64,000 bases of DNA from Chrysoperla carnea (GCF_905475395.1 NC_058342.1:21548640-21612639); one strand, 5' to 3'; shown: positions 1 through 12,699, counted from the first letter of the stretch. Translations and numbers: made by a program. The notes: a model not told the origin generated them from the letters alone.

Positions 1-282
1 GCTTCAATGTAAGTTCCTTTTTAGCTGATAACCAATTCCGTTCGCGGTATGCCTAGGGTAGCTGATTCGATTCCTACCGTCACAACAAAAATTAATTTAA
101 CTAATAGTTGTGATTGGCTTGTGTAGTGGTGTAGGCTCAGCCTCTGAAAAAAATTGAGGAGCTGATAAATGAAATTATCAGCGTAAAGGTGATAAAACGC
201 ATATATATTATAACAATGGCTCTATAGCCTAAGTGTGTCCTTCGTGGACAGCCAATAGAAGCTAACCTAACCTAATCTAACC
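1..282 (+). repeat. tRNA-derived SINE, copy 1 (5' part degraded)
   Basis: The head carries a pol III B-box-like motif (GATTCGATTCC near 63-73). It is followed by the body shared with the copies near 35653 and 44100: a GAGGAGCTGATAAATGAAAT block, then GTGTCCTTCGTGGACA. The copy ends in a run of CTAACCTAACC units. The A-box half is poorly preserved. Assignment as a SINE rests on the repeated structure and on the target-site duplication seen at the 35653 copy. Confidence 0.75.
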
Positions 283-840
283 TCAGACGCAAAACGAGGG
301 CTGTTATAAGTTTGACCGCTATATGTGTGCCTGCCTGTCTGTGATATCGTAGCTACTAAACGGAATAACCCATTTTGATTTTTTTTAAGGTAATTTAATG
401 GAGAGTGTTTTGAGCTATGTTTCAAGAAAATCGGTTCAGTTTGGAAAGAGCTAAAAAAAAAACCGTATTTGTCGGGGGTTTTTTAAATTTTGTAAATCTC
501 ACTTGTACGTTTTGTAAAAGTTCGAACAAATAATTGCCGCATACGGTCACAGAATTGACGCAATTCGGTCAAAGATTGACGCATTTCAAGGGATGGATGT
601 AAATAAGTTCAGTATCACGTACTGAATGTTAATACACCAAATCCTTACAAATTTGAAAGGCGGAAGTGCCACCATTTTGAAAAAAAACGTTTTGGCATAT
701 ATCTCTGTAACCGTGCAAATTAGGTAGATAATTAAATATATATTTTTTGTGTCCATCATGTTTTTGTATCACATACCGTTTAAGACTTATACGACCCTTA
801 CGATCTATTTATTGTCTTTTTGACCGATATCTCTTCTAAT
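283..840. other. repeat-like non-coding DNA
   Basis: No open frame of note. The stretch around 320-520 (GATATCGTAGCTACTAAACG, then an oligo-T run and AAAATCGGTTCAG) resembles the ends of dispersed insect repeats, but no second full copy was found in this window. It precedes the first visible TRAPPC8 exon and is probably intronic. Confidence 0.35.
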
Positions 841-847
841 AATTGTT

Positions 848-960
848 CAAGCTCAGTATCCGTGGGAGGTTGCGGGTTCGAATCCAGGCAGCGGCAGTGT
901 GAGCAATTATAAATAATGGATTGGTAAAATTGATCACACTGTCGCTGTTGGGATAAGAAC
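848..960 (+). repeat. second tRNA-derived SINE-like head
   Basis: A canonical B box, GGTTCGAATCC, lies at 875-885, preceded by GCTCAGTATCCGTGGG, which is a weak A-box-like stretch. No cloverleaf with a good acceptor stem closes around it, so it is called a SINE head or tRNA relic, not a tRNA gene. It differs in body sequence from the 1-282 family. Confidence 0.45.
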
Positions 961-1232
961 GAAATAACTGACTCATCAACATTATAAAAATTTAATTGTA
1001 TATTGGATGTAGTTTAAAGTAAAACAAATAATATAAAAAAAATAATGATGTGGCTGGTCTCTGTTTTAGACGTTGTCTGAGAAGCGGAGGTTAAACCCCA
1101 ATATTATTGTTAATTGTTTAAACAATAAAATGCTAATAACTTAACTTTGTAATCTACTTTCCTGCCACTTTTTTTTTTATATAAAATTAATATTTTTGAA
1201 GTTATTAAATAAAATGTTTTGTTTTTTTATAG

Positions 1233-4200
1233 AATATCCAATCTCAAAACCCAAATTATCTGCCAAAATTACCAGTTCCAATACTTCACGATGAAAACAC
1301 AAAAGTTGTTTTACTACCAACCGCACCGTTATCAGCCCCTGGGCGGATTCCAGCTACGTCATTCGTCCTACACAGTAACTTGAATGAGCTTATGCAAGCA
1401 CAAAAATTTGTCAAATTAGAAGAATTAATTGTCCATGAAGCTCTGGGTAATTTACCATTAATATTTCGACCATCAGCAACGGTTTTTACAACGAATACAA
1501 ATAATTCTGTTAAACCATTTGCTGTGGCTGGCGAAACAATTGCTGTTATTATTAAATTATCAAATCCACTGAAAGTTACAATTACGCTTCGTGATGTTCG
1601 ATTAGTTTGGAACTTTACAACAGTTGATGGAATAAGTCATTGTGATGATGATTCAATTGTACATACAGTACCTGTCCAAACTGTTCAACTACGTATTGAG
1701 AATTCGATGGAGTTGATTTTATATTTGACACCAATGATTGCTGGGGAATTAGATATTAAAGGTATTTATTTGTTGTTTTTTATACGCAGATTCTTTAAAT
1801 TTCACTGAATCGAATCGAAATTTATTCAATTTTTGAATAAAGATTTCTAGTCAAACATGTTCGTCTCCTATTTAATGAAATATAGAAATACTGGTCCTAA
1901 AAATACGTGCGACAGCTCGTTGTATTCGGAATTATGTCTAAAACAATGCGCCAGAAACATTTTTCAGTACATAAAAAAATGCAAAAGTTATAAACAATTA
2001 AAGATGAAAAAAAAAAAAGAAATATTTCATTTTTCGCCAATATTCCCTAAAATATTAATATTTAAAAAATTTAAAAAAAAAAGATTCTTAAAGAGGAGGA
2101 AATTTCCAATAAAAAACTCCCACTCCCGAAAGTCTATCTCCAATATTTATAATCTTAATTTAACGCTGAAAATAGGTCTTTTTGTGTTATTTTTATATTG
2201 TTGTAATATCGTCAAAAACGAATATCTCAAATAAATAATTTTTTTAAGGTATTATTAATTTAAAAATTTGAAAAAATTATGGTATATTCCAAACACCTTA
2301 AAGAATTTATTACCGTTGGAAATTTATCTTAAACAAAGTTTACTTTTTATAGTTATTCTACTATACGGGGCGGTTCGTTTCACCTACAATTTATTTGATA
2401 ATAACTTTTGATCAGCGATTATTTATCTTAATGAACTTGCAGCTCCAGTTCATTAATAGCTATACTATGCTTAGCCCGCTCGCTTTGCCCACTCGCGACT
2501 ATTAAACCTACCTCTTAGAGCTCGCTGGGCTCGTTTACAGCTCCAGTACATAAATAGCCATCCTATGTTTCCAACAAATCAAATCTTCCCCCTTAGTTCA
2601 CAATTTCATGAGTTATAATTTTTTGGAACGGAACCCTAATGTTTTAGAAAATAAAATGTAGCCCATTATATTTGCTGACAATTAAGCATTCTATAGGCTA
2701 AATTTTTTAAAAAATTTTAAGTACTTTACTCAAAAATGACGTATTTCATACAAAATGTTACCCCCTTGTCCCACTCCCTTGGGTGGAAATCCGACTTTCT
2801 TTTATATATTAGGATTAGGATAATTTGAAGAGTATAAAAAAATTAGATGGAATAGTTGTTTGTACTAATGCGTCGATTCGTACTGTACTAATTAGGATTT
2901 TAACAATAACTTGCAACAATGACGCCTGGTTAATTATTGAAAAATGAAGCTTGAATATAATATTTTATGCGCCTGATTTATTTTATCGTTTTTTTAGGTA
3001 TTACGTTTAGTCTGAATCCATCAACCAATGACGAACAACAAACTTTTAGTTTACCAAGTGTACAAGCACAATTAGACATCAATATTCATAATAAGAATCA
3101 AAAACGTAAAAATAATGCAACCTCTCAAGTTGTTGTAGAAGATTACAGACTAAATTTAAAAATTGTCCCCGAAGCACCATGTTTGCAGGTATTATTTATG
3201 GTTTATTTTTATTGTGTATTTATTTTATTGAAAAATGAGAAAAAAAGCAATCAATAAAAGAAATGGAGAAAAGAATGGAAATCTTGCTTGGAGTAAAGTA
3301 ACACCTTTTTAAAGAGGTGGAAAATGTGTTTAGACCTCTTTTGAAACTATACGAGATTTGTTGTTTTATAAAATAATTAGGATTAAACTTGGTCTAATCG
3401 CAGTAAAATATGGCTCGTTTTCTTTAAGAATAGTTTAGCCTACCTGGTTATCAATAGACACACCAAACCTCCCCGTCTATGTGATTGATATGCAACACTG
3501 CTGTATTGTTTTCTTTGTTTTATACATAACAATGTCTTACTTTATATATTATACTCTTCTTACTTCATATATTATAAATCGCTAACGAGATAGTTGCCAA
3601 ACTGTGTATGTATGGTTTGTTCCTTTGCGGCACTCTAGAAACCAAATGCAGATTTTAATGATTTTTACATCAATCTATTTATCTTAATCTTGCGAGTGCC
3701 ACTAAAGCCATAACAGTAACGAAAATTCAATATGACGACAACCAGAAGCCATATTGTAAAAAAGGAAAAAATGAAAGTCGACGAACTATGTTAAGTGGAG
3801 TATCATTATACAAATATCTAGGTAATTAATATACAAATAACCTTTGAAGGGTCGTGACTCGGAAAGGAAGAGTTTTTGAGGGTTGAGAACTACCTTAATC
3901 CATAGTTTTCAAAAATTATTAACCGAAACCAAAAATCAATATCCCATGTAGACATAACCTTTGAAGAGTCGTAGCTCGGAAGGGAAAGGTTTTTGAGAGT
4001 TGAGTCCATAAGAACTTTTGATCAGTATGATCAAATCTACCTCAAAAAATTTAAACCGAAATCACAAATCAATGTATTCTATCCGGGGTACTTTATTTGT
4101 TTCTTAAATACTTTTTTTTGTGCAGGTTACATTTTCAAAAGTTGATACAGAACTATTAACGGGTGAAATACAATTCGTTCAAGTTGAAATGATGAACAGT

Positions 4201-7200
4201 GGAAATTGTACATTAACAAATTTACATTTTGGAACATCAGTACCTCATTTATTATACTATGATTTGAACACACCTGAAGTCCCAATCAATGAAAATATGT
4301 TACCGAAAGATATACATCGAAAACAATTTGTACGAAAAATATCAACACCTGAATCACTTGATCCTGGCAAAAAATTCAATTTTAATTTGTATATTAAAGC
4401 ACCAGATATAAAAGGACGATGTACCGTTGATTGGCTTGTATATTATCAAAGTGTTAAAAATCAACCGAAGTAAGCTTTTTTTTATTTGTATTTTATTTTT
4501 GAATAACCAATCTAAACGATCGCGCTAACAACAAGTGTACAGTTTTTGAAATATTACGATTTGAAAATTATACTGTGGAACTTGAATAAGTTCCACTTAA
4601 AACTCTTAGAAATTCTGAAAAAGTCTTAGGATCTCTGAATAACGCTGAATTTCTAAACATTTTTGGGCTGTCTAATTCAGACTGAATAAGTTTGAATAAC
4701 TCTGAATTAGACAGTCCAAAAACGTTTAGAAATTCAGAGTTATTCAGAGTTCCTAAGAGTTTTTCAGAGACTTATGAAGACTTATTCTTTCTTCAAATAT
4801 TTTTTCCAACAGCTCAAATCTTCCCAATAATGAGTCCTGACTGTTAAAGACGCTATGTAAACAACTTTTTTTTATACCCTGTATATATATGTAAAATATA
4901 TCAAGGTATACTAAGTTTAGTTCCAACTTTGTAACGCCTAAAAATATTTGGTATAGGTGTACATAAAATCACCTAATTAGTTCTTTTTACGGCTGTCCGT
5001 CTGTCTGTCTGTAAAAACGATAGCTCAAAAACGAAAAGAGATATCAAGCTAAAATTTGTATAGCGTGCTTAGGACATCAAAAGTGAGGTCGACTTCGTAA
5101 ATGAATAACGTAGATCAATTGGGTCTTTCCAAGTAGGGGTTTCTTCCGTAGGACCTATTTTTTAAACCGTTAGAGATAGAGCAAAAGTTTAAATGTAAAA
5201 AATATTCCTCCTAAAAAAATAAACAAATAAGAACTTTTGTTTGAACATTTTTTCATAAACATCACTGTTTACTCGTGAGGGTGCAAGTTAGGACTAAGGT
5301 GTCCATTTTCTCCAAAGGCCGCCTTAATTGTGTTAGTTTTTTAAACTCTTCTAATTTATAAAAAAATAATGCGAGGACTCTCTGATATTCAAAACTTTCT
5401 ATATAGGGTATTTCAATAATTAACTGAGTAAATTTTTTGTTTCCACTTGTTTCTGTTCATTTTTGATTTAACGTAATAGGAATTTTTACTTAATTTTGTT
5501 TTTTAATTTATTGTTTTAGTATAAGTTTTATGATAAAAATATTTAAATTATTGTTTATTTTCTATTTTAGATATCGTCTTGTAAAACAATTATGGGAATT
5601 CACTGTAACAGAATCCATGATACCATCAATACAAACAGAAATTAGTGAATTTTCAAATAAAAATGGTTCAGCTTTAAGTATTTCATTATGTTTAACAAAT
5701 CCATTTCATGCTGCATATGTTCCATCTACTTTAATACAACCATTACATGCTTATATGGTTGCAAACCATTGGATTTTAGGCGATAAATTTTATAATGATG
5801 TAAATAGTAAGTCTTATTCTTTCCTTTTCAATTATAGAGTAAAATTTATAAAATTTAAAAAACTTCCGACAAATGCGTTTTTTTCTTTGTAGCTCTCCAA
5901 ACTGAATCAATTTTCTTGAAATATAGCTAAGAACACTCTCGATCAAATTGCCTTTCCAACAAAAAAAATCATAATTGATTCATCTGTTTAGGAGCTACTA
6001 GTCTCATCAAGGTAGTTGAAATTTCAGATTTTGGAAAAAACAGACCGGAATAAATAGACTTGGAAAAATGGATCGAAATAAAAATTTCAGAACCCAACCA
6101 ACTTCTCTATAGTCGGCAAACTTAACCCAAGCAAATCGTAATTACAACAATAATCCGGTTCAATAAAATTTCGGTCTATTTTTTCCGATTACCAAAATTT
6201 CATATGATTTACTGAAGTTTTGAATACGGCCACTCATGTCAAATTTCAGCTTTTTACCTGTAGAATAAAATTTGTCATATGCACAGGAAAAAAGAGGATG
6301 ATTTCGAAAAAATCAACGATTTTCCACAATTTTTTGCAATTTACTCGAAAACTATGCATTTAAAAGAAAAAATAGGTCAATTCAAAGTTATCGGGTGTAA
6401 AATTTCCCACCATTTTACGACAGGGACATTTCTGTTTTAATATAATATACATATACAGTGGAACCTGGTTAAGTGGGATCTGAATAAGTGAAAAACCTCC
6501 ATAATTGGAACTCATACTGAGGTCTCAACAGTTTGGCACTGAACCTCTGTTAGTGGGACGAAGCAAACCTCTATATCTGGGATTCGTTCTCTCGATTTTA
6601 GCGTCATAGCTACCTGTAAAACTAACACTGCGAGTGAACTTCATATGCGTTAACCTCTGTAAATGAGAAGATGTAACTGAGCACAAGAATTCACGCGAAG
6701 CCTCGGTATTCATAATTTTTGTAGCAGCAATGATATTGATAATACGTTGCTTTTTTTTTTAATAAATGCATCTCTAAAACTGAAATAATCTGTCTTATGG
6801 CCCCTACTAATGTAAAGTGTTGTGAGACAAATATTTATTTTAACCTGGATATCGGAGACGCTGGCCAAGTGGAATACCTCTATAACTGAGACAAATTTGA
6901 AGGTCCCTTGATGTCTCACTTAACCAGGTTCCACTGTATATACTAAGTCGACGAATATATCGTTAAAAAATTGTTGTAATTACAGTAGTTTTATAAACTA
7001 TTATGATTGAGTTCATTATTTTATATTGATTAATTTATTATTATTCACAGGAATAAAATTGAATCCAAAAGAAACGCATGAATACTTCTTTAATGCTTTT
7101 CGATCATCAGATAAATCTTGTATAAACGTAACGTCTTTGAAATTAAATACATCTGTTAATGAAATTCCAATACAAAATGCCTTAAATTATTTTGTGAAAA

Positions 7201-9338
7201 ATTGTATTAATAATATTGTTAAGTGCGATGGTGATGTTGAAAAAAATATTATACGTTTATCAAAAGAGTGTGAAAATGAAGGTATGCTTATGTTTATTTT
7301 TTTGTCTTATTAAGATTTATTTTTATGTAAATGTTTCTGCAATTTTCAATTCGTTATCAGATTTTCCATTTTGATTAATCCAGATGAATATTTCTTTAAT
7401 GGGGACAAGGGTCTGAGACAGTCCCGTGCGTAGGAATTATCCAAGGCAGGGGTTGAAACTTTTGTTAGTTATGTTAGGTCATTAAGTCAATAAAAACGAG
7501 AAATTCTTTTTTTTCAGACCCTTTTCCGTCTTAAGACTGTACGAGCACCAAGGCAATTTTAAATTAAAAGCTTGATTTTTTTATACGAATTTCGACTAAA
7601 TCTGAATCAATTCTGAAAATTTTAGGGGGGTTGCTCGATTATTTAAATATAAAATAAATAAATTTATCATTGACTTTTAGGTATGATGGCTGTATCCTGG
7701 TTTGCTGAAATAAGTGACTTGAATGGAATGCGTAGAACTGGTTATGGTTTTATAAAAATGCCTTTAGAAAAAAACCCTAAACTTGTTGAAGAAGATGAAA
7801 TATTTACTGAACCATTGGGTGTGTTTCGATTTAGTAAATCTGATTTGGCTATAGAGGAAATAAATAGACGGCAAGAAATGGTTGATTTAGAAAAGAAACA
7901 AAAGAAAATTAAATATCATGCAACATTTCCTTCAAATATAATTGGGCATGATTTTAAAATATCAAAGATTTGTGTCATACCAATAACGATTCATTTAACT
8001 AATTTATGTGATGAAAATTTAAATGCCAAAATTGAATTGCTGGATCAAACGTAAGTGTTAATTTTCTTTACGAAATAATTATTATCGATAACTTCGCTCG
8101 CGTATAGGGCTATCAGATTATTTATAAAGGGGTAACTGTGGCCTTGTAAAACGATAGTTTAGGTTAGGTTAGGCTATTATATATGGGAATATCAGCTATG
8201 TGTGTGTGACATGTATGCAAATTTGGCTTTCTAAGATTGTCTATCTTTCTTTACTTACATGATGAAAAAAAACCAACGATTTTTTAATTAACATTGTCTA
8301 TACATGGTATTTCAACAATTAACTCAGTCAATTGTTTTTTTTTTCACTTGTTTTATTTATTTTAATTTTTAAGGTTGACCCAGTCGTCTGCCGAGGTTGA
8401 AAACTTATCTTAAAAACAAAAAAAACTGATTTAATGCAGCGTGCTCGTCCTTTTCATGTTTATTTTGACTGAATTATTTGCTAATAGTACAGTAAAAAAT
8501 GTTACAAAAATCGGCTAATAAAGGAAAATGAAAGAAACCGTTCGCATTTTGCTAAAACTTCATGGAAAATATTCCTTAGGCGTCAAATTCTATTAGTAAT
8601 GCATGAATTATTGGTGCAAATGTTTCTATTTGTTAATAAACAATAAATTTTTAATTCAATGAAACGATCAAAGTTAAAGTTCACTTACAAAATTAATAAA
8701 TAGGCAACTTGTATGACGTAAATGTTAAGTGTTTGTCAAATAATCAAAAACTATTATACATGTATAACGTATACGTAATTCAAGTTGCCTATCCATTAAT
8801 TTTGTAAGTGAACTTTAACATTGATCGTTTCATTGAATTAATTAATAATTCATTGTTTATTAACAAATAGAACATTTGTACCACTAACTCATGCCTTGCT
8901 AGTGATATTTGACACCTAAGAAACACTTTCCATGAGGTTTTAGCAAAATGCGAGCGGTTTCTTCCATTTTCCTTTATTTGTAACATCCTTAACTACACTA
9001 TAATGTGACCTGTATTAATTGTTTTTTGTTTTCATGATTTTAGATATTCTCACAAGTGGGTTGGACACACGAAACCATTACAGTGTGTATTAAAGCCGTA
9101 TGGCATGTATTCCTTTCAACTACAATTAGCATTCACAACTTATGGCTTGTTTGATATATCCAATTATTTTGAAGTATATTGTGGACCAGATATTAATGAA
9201 GCAGAGAATACAACACAGAAAGAAGAGAATGATGCAATATTTAATTTAAAATCTAGTCAAAAATCAAAATTCACTTTGCAAACATATCGCCGAACAGAAA
9301 TTCTTTCCATTATCAATAAAATTCAAGCAAGTCGATAA
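1233..9338 (+). CDS. TRAPPC8: Trafficking protein particle complex subunit 8, C-terminal half (partial gene)
   Basis: This is the 3' half of the metazoan-specific TRAPPIII subunit TRAPPC8 (Trs85-like), which acts in Golgi vesicle tethering and autophagy. Seven exons join in frame: 1233-1761, 2998-3188, 4126-4469, 5571-5806, 7051-7281, 7681-8050 and 9044-9338. They total 2196 nt, or 731 residues plus stop. All introns have GT..AG ends, and the phases agree at every junction. Recognition comes from several blocks that match the family in order: an early SNPLKVTITLRDVRLVW segment, an AGELDIKG block, LNLKIVPEAPCLQV, the diagnostic YYQSVKNQPK, and a C-terminal segment beginning YSHKWVGHTKPLQC. These fit the Ig-like beta-sandwich C-terminus of the family. 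Vertebrate TRAPPC8 is about 1,430 residues, so roughly the first half is missing; it should lie upstream of the window. The first exon opens after a TTTTTTATAG acceptor and is not the true start. Introns hold several inverted-repeat elements listed separately. Confidence 0.92.
1762..2997 (+). other. TRAPPC8 intron (first complete one visible)
   Basis: AT-rich intron. A short motif, CAGCTCCAGTTCATTAATAG, recurs in diverged form near 2540 (CAGCTCCAGTACATAAATAG), the only internal repeat I see. The open frame at 1857-2234 is lysine-rich low-complexity sequence with no family resemblance and is not called. Confidence 0.6.
3840..4090 (-). repeat. satellite-like repeat, about 120-bp units, reverse orientation
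   Basis: Two tandem units in the TRAPPC8 intron contain ACCTTTGAAGGGTCGTGACT / ACCTTTGAAGAGTCGTAGCT and end in ATCAATAT or ATCAATGT. The same unit is present in the opposite orientation as about three tandem copies at 51850-52270 inside NKAIN. Confidence 0.7.
4565..4805. mobile_element. palindromic MITE, GACTTATTC family, copy 1
   Basis: The element is a near-continuous inverted repeat. The left arm has AATTCTGAAAAAGTCTTAGG and the right arm CCTAAGAGTTTTTCAGAG; the centre is built on GTCTAATTCAGACTGAATAA. The right end reads GACTTATTCTTTCTTCAAAT. Related copies lie at 14335-14580 and 16565-16805. No coding capacity. It lies in a TRAPPC8 intron. Confidence 0.75.
4873..5475 (+). repeat. dispersed repeat family A, copy 1 (nearly full)
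   Basis: It starts near TATACCCTGTATATATATG, has the conserved block CAAGGTATACTAAGTTTAGT, then CACCTAATTAGT, then a CTGTCCGTCTGTCTGTCTGT tract, and ends with a block around GGTATTTCAATAATTAACT. Other copies lie near 16815 (reverse), 17998, 18905, 24495, 41760 and 50810; 3' fragments lie near 8100 and 36600. No open frame is shared among copies, so it is likely non-autonomous. Confidence 0.8.
6456..6936. mobile_element. Tigger/pogo-type element, internally deleted (copy 1)
   Basis: Terminal inverted repeats CAGTGGAACCTGGTTAAGTG and its complement at the right end are flanked on both sides by TA, the expected pogo/Tc1 target duplication. The inside shares CCTCGGTATTCATAATTTTT and neighbouring sequence with the longer copy at 28511-29388, but the transposase N-terminus is missing. 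The frames at 6525-6919 on the - strand are shadows of this element. It lies in a TRAPPC8 intron. Confidence 0.9.
7282..7680 (+). other. TRAPPC8 intron with a repeat fragment
   Basis: Around 7425-7520 there is a fragment (GTGCGTAGGAATTATCCAAG) related to the inverted pair of repeats at 35960-36575 and 42640-43460. Nothing coding is seen. Confidence 0.5.
8090..8375 (+). repeat. family A 3' fragment with a short CCTAA-type tract
   Basis: The piece ends in GGTATTTCAACAATTAACTC, as in the 3' ends near 19430, 36730 and 51345. A short TTAGGTTAGGTTAGG tract sits at about 8159-8173. Confidence 0.6.
8500..8990. mobile_element. long inverted repeat (MITE) in TRAPPC8 intron
   Basis: Left arm about 8515-8720 and right arm about 8765-8985 are imperfect reverse complements across roughly 200 bp. 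The inner junctions read AATAGGCAACTTGTATGACG and CGTAATTCAAGTTGCCTATC; the outer ends read GGAAAATGAAAGAAACCGTT and GGTTTCTTCCATTTTCC. The frame at 8789-8986 on the - strand is an arm of this hairpin, not a gene. A transcript of this intron could fold into a long double-stranded RNA. Confidence 0.8.
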
Positions 9339-9377
9339 ATTTACATATTTCATTCAATCAAAAAAGTGTAAATTTCA

Positions 9378-9383
9378 AATAAA
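9378..9383 (+). terminator. probable poly(A) signal of TRAPPC8
   Basis: AATAAA lies 39 bases after the stop codon at 9336-9338, giving a very short 3' UTR. Confidence 0.7.
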
Positions 9384-9499
9384 TATTTTTTTTACTAGAA
9401 AAATTCGAATTTTATTAATGAATAATTTAAACGAGCGAATTGAGTTTTCTATGTAAATATAAAAAATTGTTAGTTTTATTTTGATGTACAAGTTTCGTA

Positions 9500-9795
9500 C
9501 CAAATTCAATGATGAAGGCATGGACACTACACAAGGATATCTGACAAAAAATAGATTGCACTTGTGTTCCTTTTGAATCGTGATAGAGGAACGAGAGTAA
9601 GGCGGGAATTTGATGCATTTATGTAGTATTTCGTTCGTATGTTCGTATGTGCTCGTATTTATTTCGTGCAATGCATTTTGGTGCAAAAGAAACACCAGCG
9701 ACGCTATAAGTTATGCTATTTCGTTGACAAATTTTGTCAATTCTCGCGTTTGAGTTGAGTATCCTTGTATAGTGTCCATGGATGAATGGGTGTGA
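9500..9795. repeat. imperfect inverted repeat
   Basis: GGACACTACACAAGGATATC near 9520 is mirrored by GAGTATCCTTGTATAGTGTC near 9756. The interior is unique. Probably an old MITE just downstream of TRAPPC8. The overlapping open frames on the - strand are not supported as genes. Confidence 0.5.
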
Positions 9796-9814
9796 GTGAT
9801 ACAGATACATATTA

Positions 9815-10120
9815 ACGGTGGCTCCTTGAACATATATATAAAGACGTAACAACTCCTATGCCGAGCTATAAGCGAATGAATTTACAGCGCCTATCTGGGC
9901 GAAGTCTAGTCGTCGGTCGTTGAGTACTTTATACTGCGCAGCAGACTGTCTAAGTGATTGAAAACAAAAGACAAAAAAATTGAATGCATAAGACAGCCTA
10001 ATGCGCAGTATAAAGTACGCAACGACCGAGGACTAGACCTCGCAGATGGGCGCCTTTTTTCCTGCTACCCGCTCCACTCAAGTTTCACGTCCTTATATAT
10101 ACATATGTTCTTCGGTGGCT
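9815..10120. mobile_element. hairpin-forming MITE with GC-richer stem
   Basis: Arms start with GGTGGCTCCTTGAACATATA on the left and end with ATACATATGTTCTTCGGTGG on the right. The inner stem pairs GTACTTTATACTGCGCAGCA with TAATGCGCAGTATAAAGTAC, and the blocks GTCTAGTCGTCGGTCGTTG / CAACGACCGAGGACTAGAC also pair. The spacer is about 60 bp. No coding capacity. Confidence 0.7.
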
Positions 10121-12690
10121 CCTTTTAGCCTATCGGTTTTAGACGAAATATCGTGGAAATTTGCAATTTTTACTATAAGTTTCATGAGATTTCACGCCGA
10201 TAGCAAATAACCGCATCTTGCTAACATATGTAGCAGATAAAAGGTAGTTTTGGAGATGTTTTCCCCATTTTCGAGGGGGGGGGGTGTAGGTAACTGTTGC
10301 GACGTATATATTTAAATTTTTCGAATTTCTGGATAGAAAGCTACGATTTTTCAACTGCCTACGGACTTATTTTCTAAATCCGAGCCTGCTAAAGAGTGCT
10401 ATAATTTTAGAAAAAAAAAATGCGAAATAAAAAAATGTTTTGTTTTTCATTTTTATACACATTTTATCTGTAAAATTGGCGGATGAAAAGAGGGCTTGCC
10501 CATAAAATTTTTATTTTTGTTCATCCGATTGTATAAGGCCTTTACAATTAGAATAAAGTTCTTCCAGAAACTTTTTTTCTGTCGACTATTGCCTATGTTT
10601 GAACTTTCCCCCCTCTCTCAAAACCCATGTTTATAGAACTTTTATATATAATCTTGAAGGACTATTAGATTCCACAGGATCAAAAATGGGTGAAACGGAA
10701 GCTATATATAGAAATTTCTTTATCCTTTCCAAGGAAATACTTGGTAAAAAAATGAAAAATATTCATTTTTTGTATACTATTTCGTTTTTATTATATTTAT
10801 TTAAGATGTGCATAAATATTATTTTTTTATTTGTTAATGAAAATTTTTTTCAAACTGAAAACTCCATTCTTTATTATTGTTTCATAGATATATATTTGAA
10901 ATATAGTTAAAATAAAATTTCAAAAATTTATTAAAAGTATTGTTTTTCTTATAACCCTACTGAAAAGTCGACCTTATACAATTTTTTTAAACAATAACGA
11001 AACAAGAATTGTTTGCAGTGAAAAGTTAATGAGGTAAACAATGATTTCGAAAATAATAAGTGAGAATGAACCACAAGATAAACAAAACCGTTTTCTGAAT
11101 TCAGTCAAATTTTTGTGTTATATAAGCCCTGATTTTTTAGGAAATTTTCGTAAGTGTTTGAAATCTAAAACCTGATTTCTATTAACAAAAATTTGTATTT
11201 TAAAATGTAATAGACAGATGAAAAATGCAAAACAAAAATATTCCATTTTCTAAAATAAATAAATTTTGTGTTTCCAAAAACTCAGTAAATTTTCCTCAAT
11301 TCTAAAAAACTATGTTATAGTGGCGGAACGGCAGACGCCCGACTCCTATTTATCTCACCTTCTTAATCGCTTCCACCGTCTAACATACTGGCTTGTTTCC
11401 TCTAGTTACTGTTGAACTGACTCGTATTCGTTATAAATGACAAGAGAGAGTTCCATTATAAGTCTTTCACTTCAAGTTCTCTCATTTCGACCGAGCCAAA
11501 GGTAAGCTATTTCACAGTGACTTTAGGAAGAAAATCTGCCAAAAATTAAAAGGAAAGGTTATCTGTGTCATCTTAATCCAGGTAGGTCACACTATCTTCC
11601 TAATTTATAAGCGATAGCTGTGTCTTTTCAATACTCCGTAAAAAGCGGTAAGGGATGATAAAAGTTTTTGAGCAATAGATTCCAAAACTAGAAAGTGCAA
11701 GTTTTCTAATGAGTATAATAAGATTTTCGATAACGCCTTTTTTTATAAAATGGCGGCCAGGTGAAAAAATGCCCAAAATATGGAAAAATTCTGTTTTTTG
11801 ACATGTTTATCTAAGAATAATAACAAACAGACTTTCATTCTGGATGTTGTTGACGAAATTCCCAGCTACGCCATCCAAATTTCCCTTCGGCTTATTAATT
11901 TTCAGTGCCTGTTTAATTATTGTTCTGCTTTAAGAAATCCATGTAAAATATTATTCACTGAATTACATTCAGCTACACAGCAACGTCTATTCAAAGCATT
12001 TTATTTGATTAAAAAAAAATTTTTCGGTTGTCAAAACAAATCAAAAATAATATAGGTATCCAAATATAGCCAAACTAAATTATTTTTATCGTAGATAATC
12101 AATATAAATAGCATATAATTGACAATCATAATTATGGCGAAGACGTACATCTGTATAATATTCTACGTCTATAAAGTGACCTATATTCCAATTAAAATCG
12201 GTAGGTAGAGCCATCCTTAGTAAGATTGTCCAATAACATTAATTTGACGGCAATAATTTGTGAATGCGGTTTGTACATAGTAATTATTTACAATGATTTA
12301 CTCGTGGACTATAAAATTTAGCCGTCACGTGACGTCACGTACGTTATATAATACAAATGAAAATGCATACAAATAATAAATAATAATAAACAATAAAAAT
12401 TTACAAATTGTTTATTTTTTATATCTCACTATACCGGATGTCTATAAAAACATTATACCCAAGCTTAATTAATTTGATAATGTTAATTATAATGATTTGT
12501 ATCTACTGGAAACAATTAAAGAAACAAAAAATTTGTTTGTTCGTTTGTTGAAATTTAGAAATCGTTTTTCTTCCATAACTTTAGAACGGTGGTGACACTG
12601 TTTTTCATATAAAACAACTTATATCAAGGGCGTAAATGTGGAGATTTTGATAGCTAAAACCCCCCAAATTTCTACGCCCATGGAGGTAAA
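10121..12690. other. intergenic, no gene recognised
   Basis: AT-rich DNA with a G-run near 10276-10285. Frames at 10599-10910 and 11780-12055 have no recognisable domain, biased AT codons and no splice context. Nothing else could be supported. Confidence 0.5.
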
Positions 12691-12699
12691 GGATTTAAA

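Noticed and set aside
1857..2234. 125-codon open frame within the first TRAPPC8 intron
   Set aside because: Lysine- and phenylalanine-rich low-complexity translation of AT-rich DNA, no domain, and it sits within an intron with good splice ends.
6525..6919. Two adjacent open frames on the minus strand
   Set aside because: They fall within the Tigger element and are not in the transposase frame.
8789..8986. 65-codon minus-strand frame
   Set aside because: It is the right arm of an intronic inverted repeat.
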